From Trebonia sp050013875 (lineage in GTDB: Bacteria; Actinomycetota; Actinomycetes; Streptosporangiales; Streptosporangiaceae), in NCBI GenBank assembly GCA_050013875.1, contig JBEKEK010000005.1, forward strand, positions 37,790-101,789: a DNA stretch of 64,000 nucleotides. The letters run 5' to 3'. This document shows positions 34,221 to 43,859 of this stretch, piece after piece. The notes under the pieces are model-generated. The model searched no databases. It saw nothing but the letters and a program-made list of their open reading frames with translations, and was not told where the DNA came from. The translations under genes were made by a program, and so were the position numbers. The number at the start of each line of letters is the position of its first letter. The stretch's first letter is position 1.

Positions 34221-34864
34221 TTCCGCTGCCGCTCAACCCGCGGGGAGACGCGCCGTTGTCGGTGCTCGCGCTCGGCGCGCATCCGGATGACATCGAGATC
34301 GCGGCCGGGGGCACATTGCTCAGCCTGGCCGAGCGTCATCCTGGCCTGCGCGTCAGGTATGTGCTGATGACAGGCACGGAGGGTCGCCAGCAAGAGGCGC
34401 GGGCAGCGGCACGGGCCTTCGCGCCGGGCGCCGACCTCGAGGTCGAGCTGCACAACCTGCCGGAAGGGCGCCTGCCCGCGGCCTGGGGGCAGGTAAAAGA
34501 GGTCATCGAGGCGGTGGCCCGGTCATTCCGCCCGGATGTCATCCTGGCGCCGTCCGCCTGCGACGCGCACCAGGACCACCGGACTGTCGGCGAGCTTGTG
34601 CCGACCGCGTTCAGGGACCAGATCTACCTGGCCTACGAGATCCCTAAGTGGGACGGTGACATGTCCCGGCCGAACACCTACTTTCCGCTGACCGACGAGA
34701 TCGCGCGGCGGAAAGTTGAGCTGCTCGACAAGTGCTACCCGTCCCAGCATGGCCGTGACTGGTGGGGCGAGGAGACATTCCTCGCGCTGGCCCGGCTCCG
34801 CGGCATGGAGTGCAGGTCCCGCTACGCGGAGGCGTTTACCTGCTCCAAGCTGGTCGTTTTCTGA
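34217..34864 (+). CDS. PIG-L (LmbE) family deacetylase
   Basis: 215 residues from GTG 34217, overlapping the preceding frame by four bases. AHPDDIE with His22, Asp24 and Asp25 is the zinc and catalytic motif, and SACDAHQDHRTV supplies the third zinc ligand (about His121). The family removes N-acetyl groups from GlcNAc-type sugars, e.g. in mycothiol and GPI synthesis. It often occurs beside a cytidylyltransferase and a C-methyltransferase in sugar clusters. Here it probably acts on a nucleotide- or lipid-linked amino sugar. Confidence 0.9.
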   Translation: MIPLPLNPRGDAPLSVLALGAHPDDIEIAAGGTLLSLAERHPGLRVRYVLMTGTEGRQQEARAAARAFAPGADLEVELHNLPEGRLPAAWGQVKEVIEAVARSFRPDVILAPSACDAHQDHRTVGELVPTAFRDQIYLAYEIPKWDGDMSRPNTYFPLTDEIARRKVELLDKCYPSQHGRDWWGEETFLALARLRGMECRSRYAEAFTCSKLVVF

Positions 34865-34878
34865 TCGCCGCTGCCCTT

Positions 34879-34892
34879 GGCGGACGTCCGCC
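34879..34892. terminator. 14-bp perfect palindrome between convergent genes
   Basis: GGCGGACGTCCGCC lies in the 65-base gap between the PIG-L and pyruvyltransferase genes, and a partial copy (GGCGGACGTCGA) follows at about 34909. It could serve as a two-way terminator, though it has no loop and no T tract. Confidence 0.3.
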
Positions 34893-34929
34893 AGATGGAC
34901 AGCCAACAGGCGGACGTCGATCAGGCTGG

Positions 34930-36195
34930 TTAGCCCTGAACGGGTGCCGCGGCCTGGACGGTCGCCGCCTGGCCGGCACCGAACAGGGCACCGGACAAGA
35001 CGGCGAACTGCTCGTTCAGCGCACGCCTATTGGCGGCGTTCTTATCCGCCATCTGCTGCTGCAGTTCGGTGTGACGCTTCTTGACCGCTTCGAACTGCTC
35101 GATCACCTGCGCCACTTCAAACGAGTCGGCGGACTGAGAGAACTCCTCGAGCCCCATGTCTGTCATCAAGGCGACGAACTTGCGCGAATATCCCAAGGAG
35201 ATGGTCGGCTTGCAGAGTTTCAGCGCGCACATCACATTGTGATAGCGCGTTGCGATCACTACCCCAACCGGAGCCATGAGCCCCATGAGCTCGGCGTAGG
35301 AGTTGGCGCGTTCGGCGGTGAGTGACGACGGCTCAAGATCGGGCCGGGCGCGCCGCACCTCGGCCATGATCTGGTCGGCAACGTCCCAGTCGAACTTGCT
35401 GTCCCCGCCGAAGAGCCGGACTTGGTGGTCGGTATCCACCAGCCAGCTGACTATCGCTGTCATTTTCCCGACGTAGGACGAGTGGATCTCCGCTGCACGC
35501 TGGCGGTCGTCATTCCCGCCGTAATAAGCCATTACACCGACACCGACGGTTTTGACGTCACCAGGCTGGTACGGCGGCGTGGGGACACCAAAGACAAGGT
35601 CCGGGTAGACGCGGTCCCTGGTGGTATCTATGCCCCGCCGCTGCATTGCCACCAGTGAATGTGTGTCCCGGTATGACCGGTAGAACGCAAGCCGCGCGGT
35701 CGCGTTGGACAGCCATCGCGTTGCGCGCTTCTTAATGGCATCAGCGCCCACGCTCACCAGGGCAACCTTGGTGCCGGACAGCCTCCCTGAGAGCGCGACG
35801 ACAAAGAGGGTAAACGGGAATCCCCAGGCTCGTACTGGCAGCGTCGTCTCCAGCGGTCCGGCCCCGGGTACGATCACCGCGTCATGGCGGCGTACCCAGG
35901 CCGCGGTCCGGAAGACGTCCAGCCCCTTGCCCAGCGCTTTGAGCGGGATGGCGGCCGGGCCCGAAGTCCGCCCCTCATATTTCGCATACCAGTACAGTGG
36001 TGTGGCGTCGATGCCGTACCTGGCTCGCAAGCGTTCGGGTGGCCCCCCGCCCATGGCGTCCATGATGGCATCGGGGTGGGCGGCCCTGAGGTACGTGAGC
36101 ACGGTCTCCATGCACGCGTCATTGCCGGAGTTGCCCGCGCCGAGGATGCCGAAGAACCCGACCTTGGGAGCCGCTGTCGCGGGGAGCTTGTTCAC
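34930..36195 (-). CDS. Polysaccharide pyruvyltransferase family protein
   Basis: 421 residues from GTG 36195; upstream codons in the same frame look non-coding. KVGFFGILGAGNSGNDA is the N-terminal loop, and ATRYHNVMCALKLCKPTISLGYSRK is the C-terminal donor-site motif of the CsaB/WcaK/EpsO family. The enzyme adds pyruvate ketal from phosphoenolpyruvate to sugars, giving the polymer negative charge. The last ~60 residues are Gln/Glu-rich and helical, longer than usual. It is divergent from the first copolymerase gene (36378), sharing a 182-base promoter gap. Confidence 0.85.
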   Translation of the reverse strand: MNKLPATAAPKVGFFGILGAGNSGNDACMETVLTYLRAAHPDAIMDAMGGGPPERLRARYGIDATPLYWYAKYEGRTSGPAAIPLKALGKGLDVFRTAAWVRRHDAVIVPGAGPLETTLPVRAWGFPFTLFVVALSGRLSGTKVALVSVGADAIKKRATRWLSNATARLAFYRSYRDTHSLVAMQRRGIDTTRDRVYPDLVFGVPTPPYQPGDVKTVGVGVMAYYGGNDDRQRAAEIHSSYVGKMTAIVSWLVDTDHQVRLFGGDSKFDWDVADQIMAEVRRARPDLEPSSLTAERANSYAELMGLMAPVGVVIATRYHNVMCALKLCKPTISLGYSRKFVALMTDMGLEEFSQSADSFEVAQVIEQFEAVKKRHTELQQQMADKNAANRRALNEQFAVLSGALFGAGQAATVQAAAPVQG

Positions 36196-36377
36196 TGTCT
36201 GTCTAACTCTCGATCCATGGGTCTGGGGACAGGGGCGAGGACAGCCGCGGTAACTACACATCCAGAAGATCCGGCAACTCGGTGACGTGATACATCGGGA
36301 ACCCGCCATCGCCGGGCGTATCACGAAGGCGCTCCGGCGCTCTAGTTAGTGAAGCAGAGTACTCGCGCGGAGGATGA

Positions 36378-37655
36378 GTGACAGGGCAGGCCCTGAACCT
36401 GACGAAGTCGGCGACGATCGTGTGGAGGCACAAGGTCGTGGCTGGCACGCTGATTGCGCTGGGCTTGGCCGGGAACACCGCGTTCACGCTGGCTCAGCCC
36501 GAGGTGTACACCAGCAGCGCCCTCGTCATGGTCTCGCCCGCTGTCAACCTGTCCAATCAGGCCGTCGTTGTTACCAGCGTGCCAGTACTTTCTCCCGTGC
36601 TGCTCAACGCGGGTCTCGGACTGTCCTACCACACGCTGCTGAATCGGGTCCAGGCCGGGCCGTCGGGCTACATCACGCTATCCATCAGCGCCGAGGGCGA
36701 TACGGCACAGCAGGCGGAGCGGACGGCCAATGCCGTTACGCGCAGCTATATCGACTACGTCACCTCGACCGCGAACCCGGTTGGGCAGCAGCCGGCCGAG
36801 CTGCTGCAGCGGGCGGTGACCGCGGTTGCCAAGCCGCGCACAACCCGCCTCTACGAGGCGGCCGGGGTCGGCGGCTTGGCCGGCGCACTGGTCGCGCTTA
36901 TCGCGGTGCTCGCGATATGGCGTGACGACCCGCGGCTGCGTACGCGTGATGCCATCGCCGATTCGATCGGTGCACCCGTGCTGGCTTCTGTCCGGGCCAA
37001 GTCTCCGGGCGACGCTGCCGGGTGGGCGCGGCTTCTTGAGCACTACCGGCCCGACGCCGCTGATATCTGGTTCCTGAAACACACGTTCCGCAGCCTGGGC
37101 ATCCTGCCCGGATCCAGTCGGGGCGGCGGGGGTTCGGTGGTGGTGCTGTCGCTGTCGGGTGACAAGGATGCTCTCGCGCTCGGTCCTCAGCTCGCCGCGT
37201 TTGCCGCGGCGGAGGGTATTCCCACCGCGCTGGCGATTGGCCAGCTGCAGGACACGAAGGCGGCGACCGCTTTGCGGGCCGCGTGCGTGGCGGCGGCCGG
37301 GCAGGGTCCGAATAACCTGCGGGTGACGGTGGCCAACCACGATGATGTCGTCCAGGTGCCAGCGCAAACGATGACCATCGGCGTGGACGTCCTCGACGCC
37401 AAGGCGCCCCGCGTCGCGGACGCGGGGCGCGCTGGCGTGACGGTACTGGCCGTCACGGCCGGCGCGGTCACGTCTGAGCAGTTGACCCGCGTCGTCGCCA
37501 GCGCCGCTGGTGCCGGCCGCGCCATCTTCGGAGTCTTGGTGGTCAACCCGGACCCAGGTGACCAGACAACCGGGCGCCAGCCGCAGCTGGCCAGGTCCCC
37601 GCAGCAAATAATGCCGACTCGGATGCACGGTGGAATGACGGAGAGCAGGAGATGA
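36378..37655 (+). CDS. Wzz-like chain-length regulator with BY-kinase-like domain, P-loop degenerate (1)
   Basis: 425 residues from GTG 36378 with GGAGG four bases upstream. One membrane helix at about 20-40 and another at about 160-180 enclose an extracellular loop, the polysaccharide copolymerase layout. The cytoplasmic part resembles the BY-kinase fold, but where Walker A (GxxxxGKT) should be it reads LSLSGDKDALALGPQ, with no GK[ST]. No Tyr cluster ends the protein. It likely shapes chain length or export without kinase activity. It is a paralogue of 52979 and overlaps the next gene by ATGA. Confidence 0.8.
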   Translation: MTGQALNLTKSATIVWRHKVVAGTLIALGLAGNTAFTLAQPEVYTSSALVMVSPAVNLSNQAVVVTSVPVLSPVLLNAGLGLSYHTLLNRVQAGPSGYITLSISAEGDTAQQAERTANAVTRSYIDYVTSTANPVGQQPAELLQRAVTAVAKPRTTRLYEAAGVGGLAGALVALIAVLAIWRDDPRLRTRDAIADSIGAPVLASVRAKSPGDAAGWARLLEHYRPDAADIWFLKHTFRSLGILPGSSRGGGGSVVVLSLSGDKDALALGPQLAAFAAAEGIPTALAIGQLQDTKAATALRAACVAAAGQGPNNLRVTVANHDDVVQVPAQTMTIGVDVLDAKAPRVADAGRAGVTVLAVTAGAVTSEQLTRVVASAAGAGRAIFGVLVVNPDPGDQTTGRQPQLARSPQQIMPTRMHGGMTESRR

Positions 37656-39298
37656 CGGAACGCGACTATACGGTCAGGTACCCAGTGAACGGTGCGCTTG
37701 AGCGTCCCGCAGAGCTCGCGGCCTTTACTGATCTCCCGTTGTCGGAGGATCGGCCCGCTGATGTGACCACCGGCCTGGTGAGCCTGGGATTCATCTGGGC
37801 AGCCATTAAGCGGAGCGGGCGCGTCTTGGGCGTGCTGGCCATCGTCGGTTTCCTGGTCGGTATCGGCTTCTTCGTTGCCAAGCCGCCCGCCTACAAGGCC
37901 CAGACCTCGGTCCTGATCACTTACGGGATCGGGCAGAACCCTTCGCTGGAGGTGCTTGACGACCAGGCCATCGCCCAGAGCCATGCCGTGGCCAGCCTCG
38001 CCATGAACAAGCTCGGCATTCACGAGAGCCTGGGCAGCTTCGCCGCGTCGTACACCGTCAGCGTCATTACCGAACGGGTGGTGCAGATCACCGCGAGCGC
38101 GCCGACCGGTACCGCAGCGGTGAGCCGGGCCAGCGCCGTAGCCAGTGAGTTCCTGCAGTTCATGGCTCGCCAGGAAGAGACCACTCAGAACGTGGTGGTC
38201 CAGTCCATGCAGCAGGAACTGACCCAGGACCTGCAAAACGAGGCGTCACTCAACGCGCAGATCAGCACGGTCAAGTCCGAGCAGAAGACGCCCGCGCAGC
38301 AGGCCAAGCTCACTACCCTCCGCGGCCAGCAGAGTCAGGTCGCGCTCACAATCAGCTCGCTCCAAGGGACCCTTGCCCAGACCGAGACCGGCAGCCAGAC
38401 GCTTCCCGCGGTGAAGGGCACCGTGATACTGGACCCAGCCACGGTAGAGCCATACTCCAAGACCAAGTATCTCGTCTCTTACGCCTTGTACGGCATTATC
38501 GGCGGAGTGGCGCTCGGGCTGGGCATCGTCGTGATCGGAGCCCTGGTCTCCGATAAGCTCCGCCGGCGGGATGACATCGCCCGGGCCCTTGGCGCCCCAG
38601 TGGGGCTGAGCGTCGGCCCGATAAAGCTGAGCCGCAAGGTACCGCCAAGCCGACGCGGGCTTGCGGCAGTGGATGACCCGGACATCAAGCGCGTCGCGGC
38701 CCACCTGCGTGGTGCCACATCGACCAAGGAACGGCGCGTCACGCTCGCCGTCGTCCCGGTAGATGACCCGGCCGTAGCGGCGGCTTCCCTGGTCGCGCTG
38801 GCGATTTCCTACGCCGAGCAGGGGCGTAAGGTCATGCTGGTCGACCTCGCCGGCGGCGCTCCCACCGGGGTCTTGTTTGACCGGAAGAGCCCGGGCGTTG
38901 GCATGGTGCGGGTGCAGCAAGCGTCGCTGATGCTCGCCGTGCCTAACGCAGCGGAGATCACCTCAAGCGCGCCCACGGACCATGGGTCGGCGGCGGCACG
39001 GCATTCCGGGTTCGGCGACGAGGTAGCCAACGCCTATGCCTCGGTGGACGTTCTGCTCACGCTCTGCACTCTCGATCCCGCGCGTGGCGGCGATTATCTC
39101 GCGACCTGGGCGGACCATGCCGTTGTGGTCGTCACCGGCGGCCGCTCGTCCTGGACTAAGCTCCAGGCCACCGGTGAGATGCTACGGCTCGCGGGCATGT
39201 CCCTGGCTTCAACGGTGCTTGTCGGTGCGGACGAGTCCGACGAGAGCCTCGGGTCGCTGAGCTCAGGTCCCGACGCCTTGTTCGGCGTCGGTCGCTGA
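37652..39298 (+). CDS. Wzz-like chain-length regulator with BY-kinase-like domain, P-loop degenerate (2)
   Basis: 548 residues from ATG 37652, overlapping the preceding stop by four bases. A first helix is at about 68-88, a second at about 275-300. Between them lies a Gln-rich coiled-coil segment (about 180-255) typical of Wzz proteins. The C-terminal domain keeps a Walker A'-like VMLVDLAGG but Walker A is replaced by VVPVDDPAVAAAS. So, as with its neighbour, ATP binding looks lost. The pair may form a hetero-oligomeric copolymerase. Confidence 0.8.
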   Translation: MTERDYTVRYPVNGALERPAELAAFTDLPLSEDRPADVTTGLVSLGFIWAAIKRSGRVLGVLAIVGFLVGIGFFVAKPPAYKAQTSVLITYGIGQNPSLEVLDDQAIAQSHAVASLAMNKLGIHESLGSFAASYTVSVITERVVQITASAPTGTAAVSRASAVASEFLQFMARQEETTQNVVVQSMQQELTQDLQNEASLNAQISTVKSEQKTPAQQAKLTTLRGQQSQVALTISSLQGTLAQTETGSQTLPAVKGTVILDPATVEPYSKTKYLVSYALYGIIGGVALGLGIVVIGALVSDKLRRRDDIARALGAPVGLSVGPIKLSRKVPPSRRGLAAVDDPDIKRVAAHLRGATSTKERRVTLAVVPVDDPAVAAASLVALAISYAEQGRKVMLVDLAGGAPTGVLFDRKSPGVGMVRVQQASLMLAVPNAAEITSSAPTDHGSAAARHSGFGDEVANAYASVDVLLTLCTLDPARGGDYLATWADHAVVVVTGGRSSWTKLQATGEMLRLAGMSLASTVLVGADESDESLGSLSSGPDALFGVGR

Positions 39299-39311
39299 GC
39301 CGGGTTACGTT

Positions 39312-40697
39312 ATGCATTCTTCCGTCGTCGAGTACCGGCCGCACCGCGGCGTGCGGCTGCTGCGGCCGGTCGCACAAGTGCTGCGGGCGCAGGAGCTAAC
39401 CGATAAAGCCATCAGGCGCAGGGTCTACTGGGCGTGGGGGCTGCTGATGGTCGATGTCGTCCCCTTCTACAAGGGAACGTGGAATCAGCTGCCACTGATC
39501 GTCCCGATCCCGTCCGTGGTCGGCCGGCTTGTGACACAGGGTGCCCTGCCGATCGCCTTTGCGATCGCCTTGTCGGTGAACCCCCGGCGGCTCATCCGCC
39601 CCAACGTGTTTCTCGGTTTGCTGACGTTGCTGGTCCTCGCGGCGGTCGTCTCCGGCGTGGAGCCGGCCTCGGGGCGCCTGCTCAGCACCGGCTACCGGAC
39701 CTTCCGGCTGGCCGGCTTTGTCGCCACTCTCTGGGCGCTGTCCCCCTGGTGGGACCGGCGTGATCTGCTGGTTAAGTGCCACCTGACGGCGCTGTTCGCG
39801 GTACTCGGCACAGTGCTGCTTGGCCTTTTGGTGGCACCAGGGAGAGCCCTTGCCCAAGGCAGGCTGTCCGGCGAGTTCTGGCCGATCACCCCCGTGCAGG
39901 TGGCCGACTATTCGGCGATTGCCCTGGGAATCCTGGTGGTCCTCTGGTTCTGCGGCGAAATTAAGGGACGCCGCACCGTCCTGGCGATCGTTGCCGTCGC
40001 GGTGATGCTGCTGATGACGCACACCAGGACTGAATTGATCGCCCTGTTCGCCGGGCTGCTGGTGGCGGGCTTGCGCATGTTTTCCGTCCGGGTCCGTGTC
40101 CGGCGGCTCTTCACGATCATCGCGGTTACGGTATCCGTTGCGGTCATCGGGTTCTCCAGTGCGCTAACGACTTGGCTGGCACGGGGCGAGAATACTCAGG
40201 AACTGACCAACCTGACCGGACGGACCAATGCGTGGGCCCTCGTGTTCAACGATCCACGCGACAGGTTTCAGCTTATTTTCGGGTACGGTTTGTCGAACAA
40301 GGCGATCAACGGACTCCCGATCGATAGCAATTGGCTTGCCGCTTACTACGACCTTGGTCTTGCCGGTGTGGCCATTTGCGTCTCGATGCTGTTGTTCGTT
40401 CTCGTGAACGCCTATTTCCAGCAGCGTAGCGCGCGAATCGCCATCGCGTTGTTCCTCGTGACTTACCTCATCGTAACCTCGCTCACCGAGACTGGCCTCA
40501 GCGACGCCTCTGACTATCTCCTTGAGCTCGCGCTGGCAGCGTCCCTGCTCACACCGGTCCGAGATTCGCCGCTTGTACCGTCCCCGGATGTTTCGCTCTT
40601 GAGCCGTCCAGAGCAGAAAGGAGGTCGGCATGAAGGTCATGGTCGTTCACAACCATTGCCGTTCCGCTGGCCCGAGCGGCGAGAACCGCGTCGTTGA
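39312..40697 (+). CDS. O-antigen ligase/polymerase-like membrane protein (Wzy candidate)
   Basis: 461 residues from ATG 39312. About eleven hydrophobic segments run from residue 40 to 420, with a large periplasmic-type loop around 280-340 (TNLTGRTNAWALVF ... GYGLSNKAI), the region that carries the signature of the Wzy/WaaL (Wzy_C) family. It is most likely the enzyme that joins repeat units. The last ~23 codons overlap the start of the following GT4 gene by 68 bases and look unlike the rest; the true functional end may be earlier. Confidence 0.82.
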   Translation: MHSSVVEYRPHRGVRLLRPVAQVLRAQELTDKAIRRRVYWAWGLLMVDVVPFYKGTWNQLPLIVPIPSVVGRLVTQGALPIAFAIALSVNPRRLIRPNVFLGLLTLLVLAAVVSGVEPASGRLLSTGYRTFRLAGFVATLWALSPWWDRRDLLVKCHLTALFAVLGTVLLGLLVAPGRALAQGRLSGEFWPITPVQVADYSAIALGILVVLWFCGEIKGRRTVLAIVAVAVMLLMTHTRTELIALFAGLLVAGLRMFSVRVRVRRLFTIIAVTVSVAVIGFSSALTTWLARGENTQELTNLTGRTNAWALVFNDPRDRFQLIFGYGLSNKAINGLPIDSNWLAAYYDLGLAGVAICVSMLLFVLVNAYFQQRSARIAIALFLVTYLIVTSLTETGLSDASDYLLELALAASLLTPVRDSPLVPSPDVSLLSRPEQKGGRHEGHGRSQPLPFRWPERREPRR

Positions 40698-41853
40698 GCA
40701 GGAGAGCGACGCGCTCGCCGAGGGGGGGCACGAGGTCATCCGTTTCTGGCGGGACAGTGACGAGATCGAATCCTGGCCACTGACTAAGAAGGCACTAATC
40801 CCGGCTAAGTTGATCTGGAATCGCGACAGCCAGCGTCAGCTAGCGGCGGCGGTCCGTGAGCACCGGCCCGATGTCGTGCATGTGCACAGCACCTTTCCGC
40901 TGATCAGTGACTCGATCTTGTATACCTGCCGCGATCTGGGGGCTCCCGTAGTAGCGACCTTCCATAACTACCGGCTCGGCTGCACTGGCGGCTCCTTCTT
41001 CCGCGACGGTGCGCCGTGCCATGACTGCGCGGGGGGTGCTCTCCTGCCCGGGGTGATACACGGCTGCTACCGGGAATCACGCGCGGCGAGTCTGCCGCTT
41101 GCGCTGTCTATTGGTGTGCATCGCCAGGCCTGGCGATCGCTTATCTCGGCCTACCTGTTCATCTCGGCCTCGCAGCGCGACCTGCTGGGCGGTCTCGGAC
41201 TTCCGGAAGAGCGGCTTTTCGTCCGGCACAATATGATTCCGCGTCGGGAGCTGAAGCCGGCCAGCCGCACGCGGACCGTGGTGTTCGCGGGCAGGCTGGT
41301 CGACGTGAAAGGCCTGCACCTGTTGATGGAGGCCTGGGACCGGTATCGCAGCGCGGCTGGCACCGCCGCGCTTCGCCTGGTGATCGCGGGCTCTGGGCCG
41401 ATGGACGGCGTCGTCAGTGATTGGGCGGCCACCAGGCCGTCGGTGGAACTGGTCGGCTTCGTTTCCGGTGCGCGCTGTGTGGAACTGATGTCGGAGGCTC
41501 AAGCCGTACTCATCCCGTCCGTCTGGGAAGAGCCCTTCGGTCTCGTCGCGGTGGAGGCCATGGCCGCGGGTACCGCGCCGGTAGCGACCAAACGCGGATC
41601 GTTTACCGAGCTGATCGCACACGGGGAAGACGGCGTTCTCTTCCCGCCGGACGATCCTGCCGCGCTCGCGTCGGTCATCGCCGACATCGAGGCGCGCCCG
41701 GAAGCGTACGAAGCATATGGGGACCGGGCCCGTGAAACGTACGAGCAGCGGTTCAACCCAGAGCACAGCCTCAAGCATCTAGTCGAGATCTATAACTTCG
41801 CCATGGCGAACCCGGCTCCTGGCCTGACGCCAGACAGCAAGGGCAAGCTCTAA
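40630..41853 (+). CDS. Glycosyltransferase family 4
   Basis: 407 residues from ATG 40630 with AAAGGAGG upstream inside the preceding gene. The N-domain has a Gly-rich SAGPSGENRVV loop and DVVHVHSTFPL. The C-domain starts near VVFAGRLVDVKGLHLLMEAW, with GSGPM and the EPFGLVAVEAMAAGTAPV E(x7)E motif that binds the nucleotide ribose and phosphates. A CxG ... CHDCAGG cluster in the N-domain is common in this subgroup. It retains configuration (GT-B fold). The acceptor is unknown; location says repeat-unit assembly. Confidence 0.9.
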   Translation: MKVMVVHNHCRSAGPSGENRVVEQESDALAEGGHEVIRFWRDSDEIESWPLTKKALIPAKLIWNRDSQRQLAAAVREHRPDVVHVHSTFPLISDSILYTCRDLGAPVVATFHNYRLGCTGGSFFRDGAPCHDCAGGALLPGVIHGCYRESRAASLPLALSIGVHRQAWRSLISAYLFISASQRDLLGGLGLPEERLFVRHNMIPRRELKPASRTRTVVFAGRLVDVKGLHLLMEAWDRYRSAAGTAALRLVIAGSGPMDGVVSDWAATRPSVELVGFVSGARCVELMSEAQAVLIPSVWEEPFGLVAVEAMAAGTAPVATKRGSFTELIAHGEDGVLFPPDDPAALASVIADIEARPEAYEAYGDRARETYEQRFNPEHSLKHLVEIYNFAMANPAPGLTPDSKGKL

Positions 41854-41872
41854 GCCTTAGGGGGATAAACAC

Positions 41873-42691
41873 ATGCAATCGGGACTACGCCGCCGCCTTG
41901 CCACTTCACCGCTTGGTGCCGCCGCGGCCATGCCGCTGCGGACCATGTACGTGGCGCGCTACGACGCTCGTGTCGTCGGGCGTTCACTCAACTGGCTTTT
42001 GCACAACCGCGAGACCACGAACTTCACCTACGACCTCGACGATCTCAACCGTGATCAGCTCTGCTGGTTCGTATCCGCGGTTACCGGGGCCGAAATAGGC
42101 CAGGTGCGATCGTGGATGGCGGAGCTCGAGACCGACGAGGAGTTCAACACCAAGCTGACCAGGCGGTTGTCGGAGAATCCAACCCGGCGGGTCTGTGCGA
42201 CCGAGCCGCACCTGGCGCGCAGGTACGGGTGGTACGCGATCGTCCGCGCGTTGCAGCCGGAGAACGTCGTCGAGACGGGGACTCATCTGGGCCTCGGTTC
42301 CTGCGTGATCGCGGCCGCCCTGCTCCGCAATGGCCATGGGCGCCTCACCACGATCGACATCGACGCCGACTCCGGCTATCTCATCGAGGAGCCGTGGGCG
42401 AGCGTCATCGACCGCCGAGTCGGAAGCTCCATTGAGGAGCTCGCGAAGATGAGTGACGTCGATATGTTCCTGCACGACAGCCTGCACACCTACGAGTACG
42501 AGACGAAGGAGTTCGCGGCCGTCGAGCCGAACTTGCGGGCCGATGCCATCGTCCTTTCTGACAACGCGCACGACTCCGCGGCACTGTCGCACTGGGCGGA
42601 GGCAACCGGCCGCCACTACTTGTTCTTCAAGGAGCAGCCCATCAACCACTGGTGGCCGGGAGACGGCATCGGGGTCGCCTGGACGAAGTGA
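41873..42691 (+). CDS. Class I SAM-dependent methyltransferase (Methyltransf_24-like)
   Basis: 272 residues from ATG 41873. After ~110 helical residues, ENVVETGTHLGLGSCVIAAAL is SAM motif I, LTTIDIDADSG motif II, and DVDMFLHDSLHTYEYE a motif III with the acidic metal-type residues seen in CmcI and TylF-like sugar O-methyltransferases. DNAHDS follows. It probably O-methylates a sugar of the repeat unit. It lies 19 bases after the GT4 gene and ahead of a GT2, in the same operon. Confidence 0.82.
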   Translation: MQSGLRRRLATSPLGAAAAMPLRTMYVARYDARVVGRSLNWLLHNRETTNFTYDLDDLNRDQLCWFVSAVTGAEIGQVRSWMAELETDEEFNTKLTRRLSENPTRRVCATEPHLARRYGWYAIVRALQPENVVETGTHLGLGSCVIAAALLRNGHGRLTTIDIDADSGYLIEEPWASVIDRRVGSSIEELAKMSDVDMFLHDSLHTYEYETKEFAAVEPNLRADAIVLSDNAHDSAALSHWAEATGRHYLFFKEQPINHWWPGDGIGVAWTK

Positions 42692-42749
42692 CGTATCACC
42701 GTGGACCGGTCGAGGCTCTGGTGGACAGGCCTACCTTAAGGAGATCTTA

Positions 42750-43859
42750 GTGATCGCAACGCCACGGCTGTCCATCGGCCTCCCGGTGTTCAACGGTGAA
42801 AGTTTCATCGCGGAGTCGTTGGAGGCTTTGCTCGGCCAGAGTTATACAGATTTCGAATTGATTATCTCTGATAACGCTTCGACGGATGATACCGGCGATA
42901 TCTGCCAGAAGTATGCGAAGGATGACTCTCGGATTCGCTATCACCGGCATCCGCAGAACATCGGGCTGGCGCCAAATCATAATTTTGTGGTGCAGGAGGC
43001 TCGCGGCGAACTGTTCAAGTGGGCCGCGAACGATGACCTTTATGCGCGCACTCTGCTGGAGCGCTGCGTGGCCGCGCTTGATGAGTATCCGGACGTCGTG
43101 CTCGCGCACTCCTGGACCGCGAAGATTGACAGTGCGGGGGATGTGACGAAGGCATTCGAATACCCGATGCTGACAGCTTCCCCAAGTGCGCCGGTGCGGT
43201 TCCGCAGCATACTGTTCGATGGCGGTGGCGACGATGACTACGGTGTTATGCGGATAGAGGTGCTCCGGCGAACCGCAATGAAGGGAAGCTATCATCACGC
43301 GGATCGCACCATCATCGCCGAGCTCGGCTTGCATGGACGGTTCTATCAGGTTCCCGAATGGCTGTATTTCCGCCGCATGCACCCCGCGCAAAATGGCTGG
43401 ACGCCAATGCGGCAGCGGTGCTCGATCATGGATCCGCGACGCGCAGATCGGCTGCGGCACCCGGCTCTGCGCCTTTACGGCGAATATGTGTGGGCATACA
43501 TTGACGCGATTCAGCGGGCGCCGTTGTCGCTCGGGGACAGGTTGAAGTGCTACCAGTACCTGACCCAGTGGTTTTCCAGCAGGGCGTTCCTGGACCGCAG
43601 CGAGCCGACTGAACCGGACTCCATTGATCCGCTGCCGACGATCTTGGTTAACAAGGTCGTGGCGCGGGGGGGTACCCGGCTTTCCAGGTTACGTGGCGGG
43701 GCACCGGGGGCCGTGATCTCCGCTGCAGGCGGCGGTGGCGGCGTGGCCGTACTGGCTGGCCTTCGAGGACGAGGCCAGCCAGGGGTTACTGCGGGTCCAT
43801 GGCTACCGCGGCCCCGCTTGCGCTCCGCTGGATCGCGGGCCTCGATGGCGGCGCGGTGA
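42750..43859 (+). CDS. Glycosyltransferase family 2
   Basis: 369 residues from GTG 42750, preceded by AAGGAG; the frame runs further up inside the methyltransferase gene without homology. LSIGLPVFNGESFI and LIISDNASTDDT are the GT2 N-terminal motifs, and a KWAANDD stretch near residue 90 takes the DXD place. A C-terminal Gly/Arg-rich tail (from ~310) looks poorly conserved and overlaps the 3' end of the minus-strand flippase gene by 74 bases. The first half is less GC-rich than neighbours. Confidence 0.85.
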   Translation: MIATPRLSIGLPVFNGESFIAESLEALLGQSYTDFELIISDNASTDDTGDICQKYAKDDSRIRYHRHPQNIGLAPNHNFVVQEARGELFKWAANDDLYARTLLERCVAALDEYPDVVLAHSWTAKIDSAGDVTKAFEYPMLTASPSAPVRFRSILFDGGGDDDYGVMRIEVLRRTAMKGSYHHADRTIIAELGLHGRFYQVPEWLYFRRMHPAQNGWTPMRQRCSIMDPRRADRLRHPALRLYGEYVWAYIDAIQRAPLSLGDRLKCYQYLTQWFSSRAFLDRSEPTEPDSIDPLPTILVNKVVARGGTRLSRLRGGAPGAVISAAGGGGGVAVLAGLRGRGQPGVTAGPWLPRPRLRSAGSRASMAAR

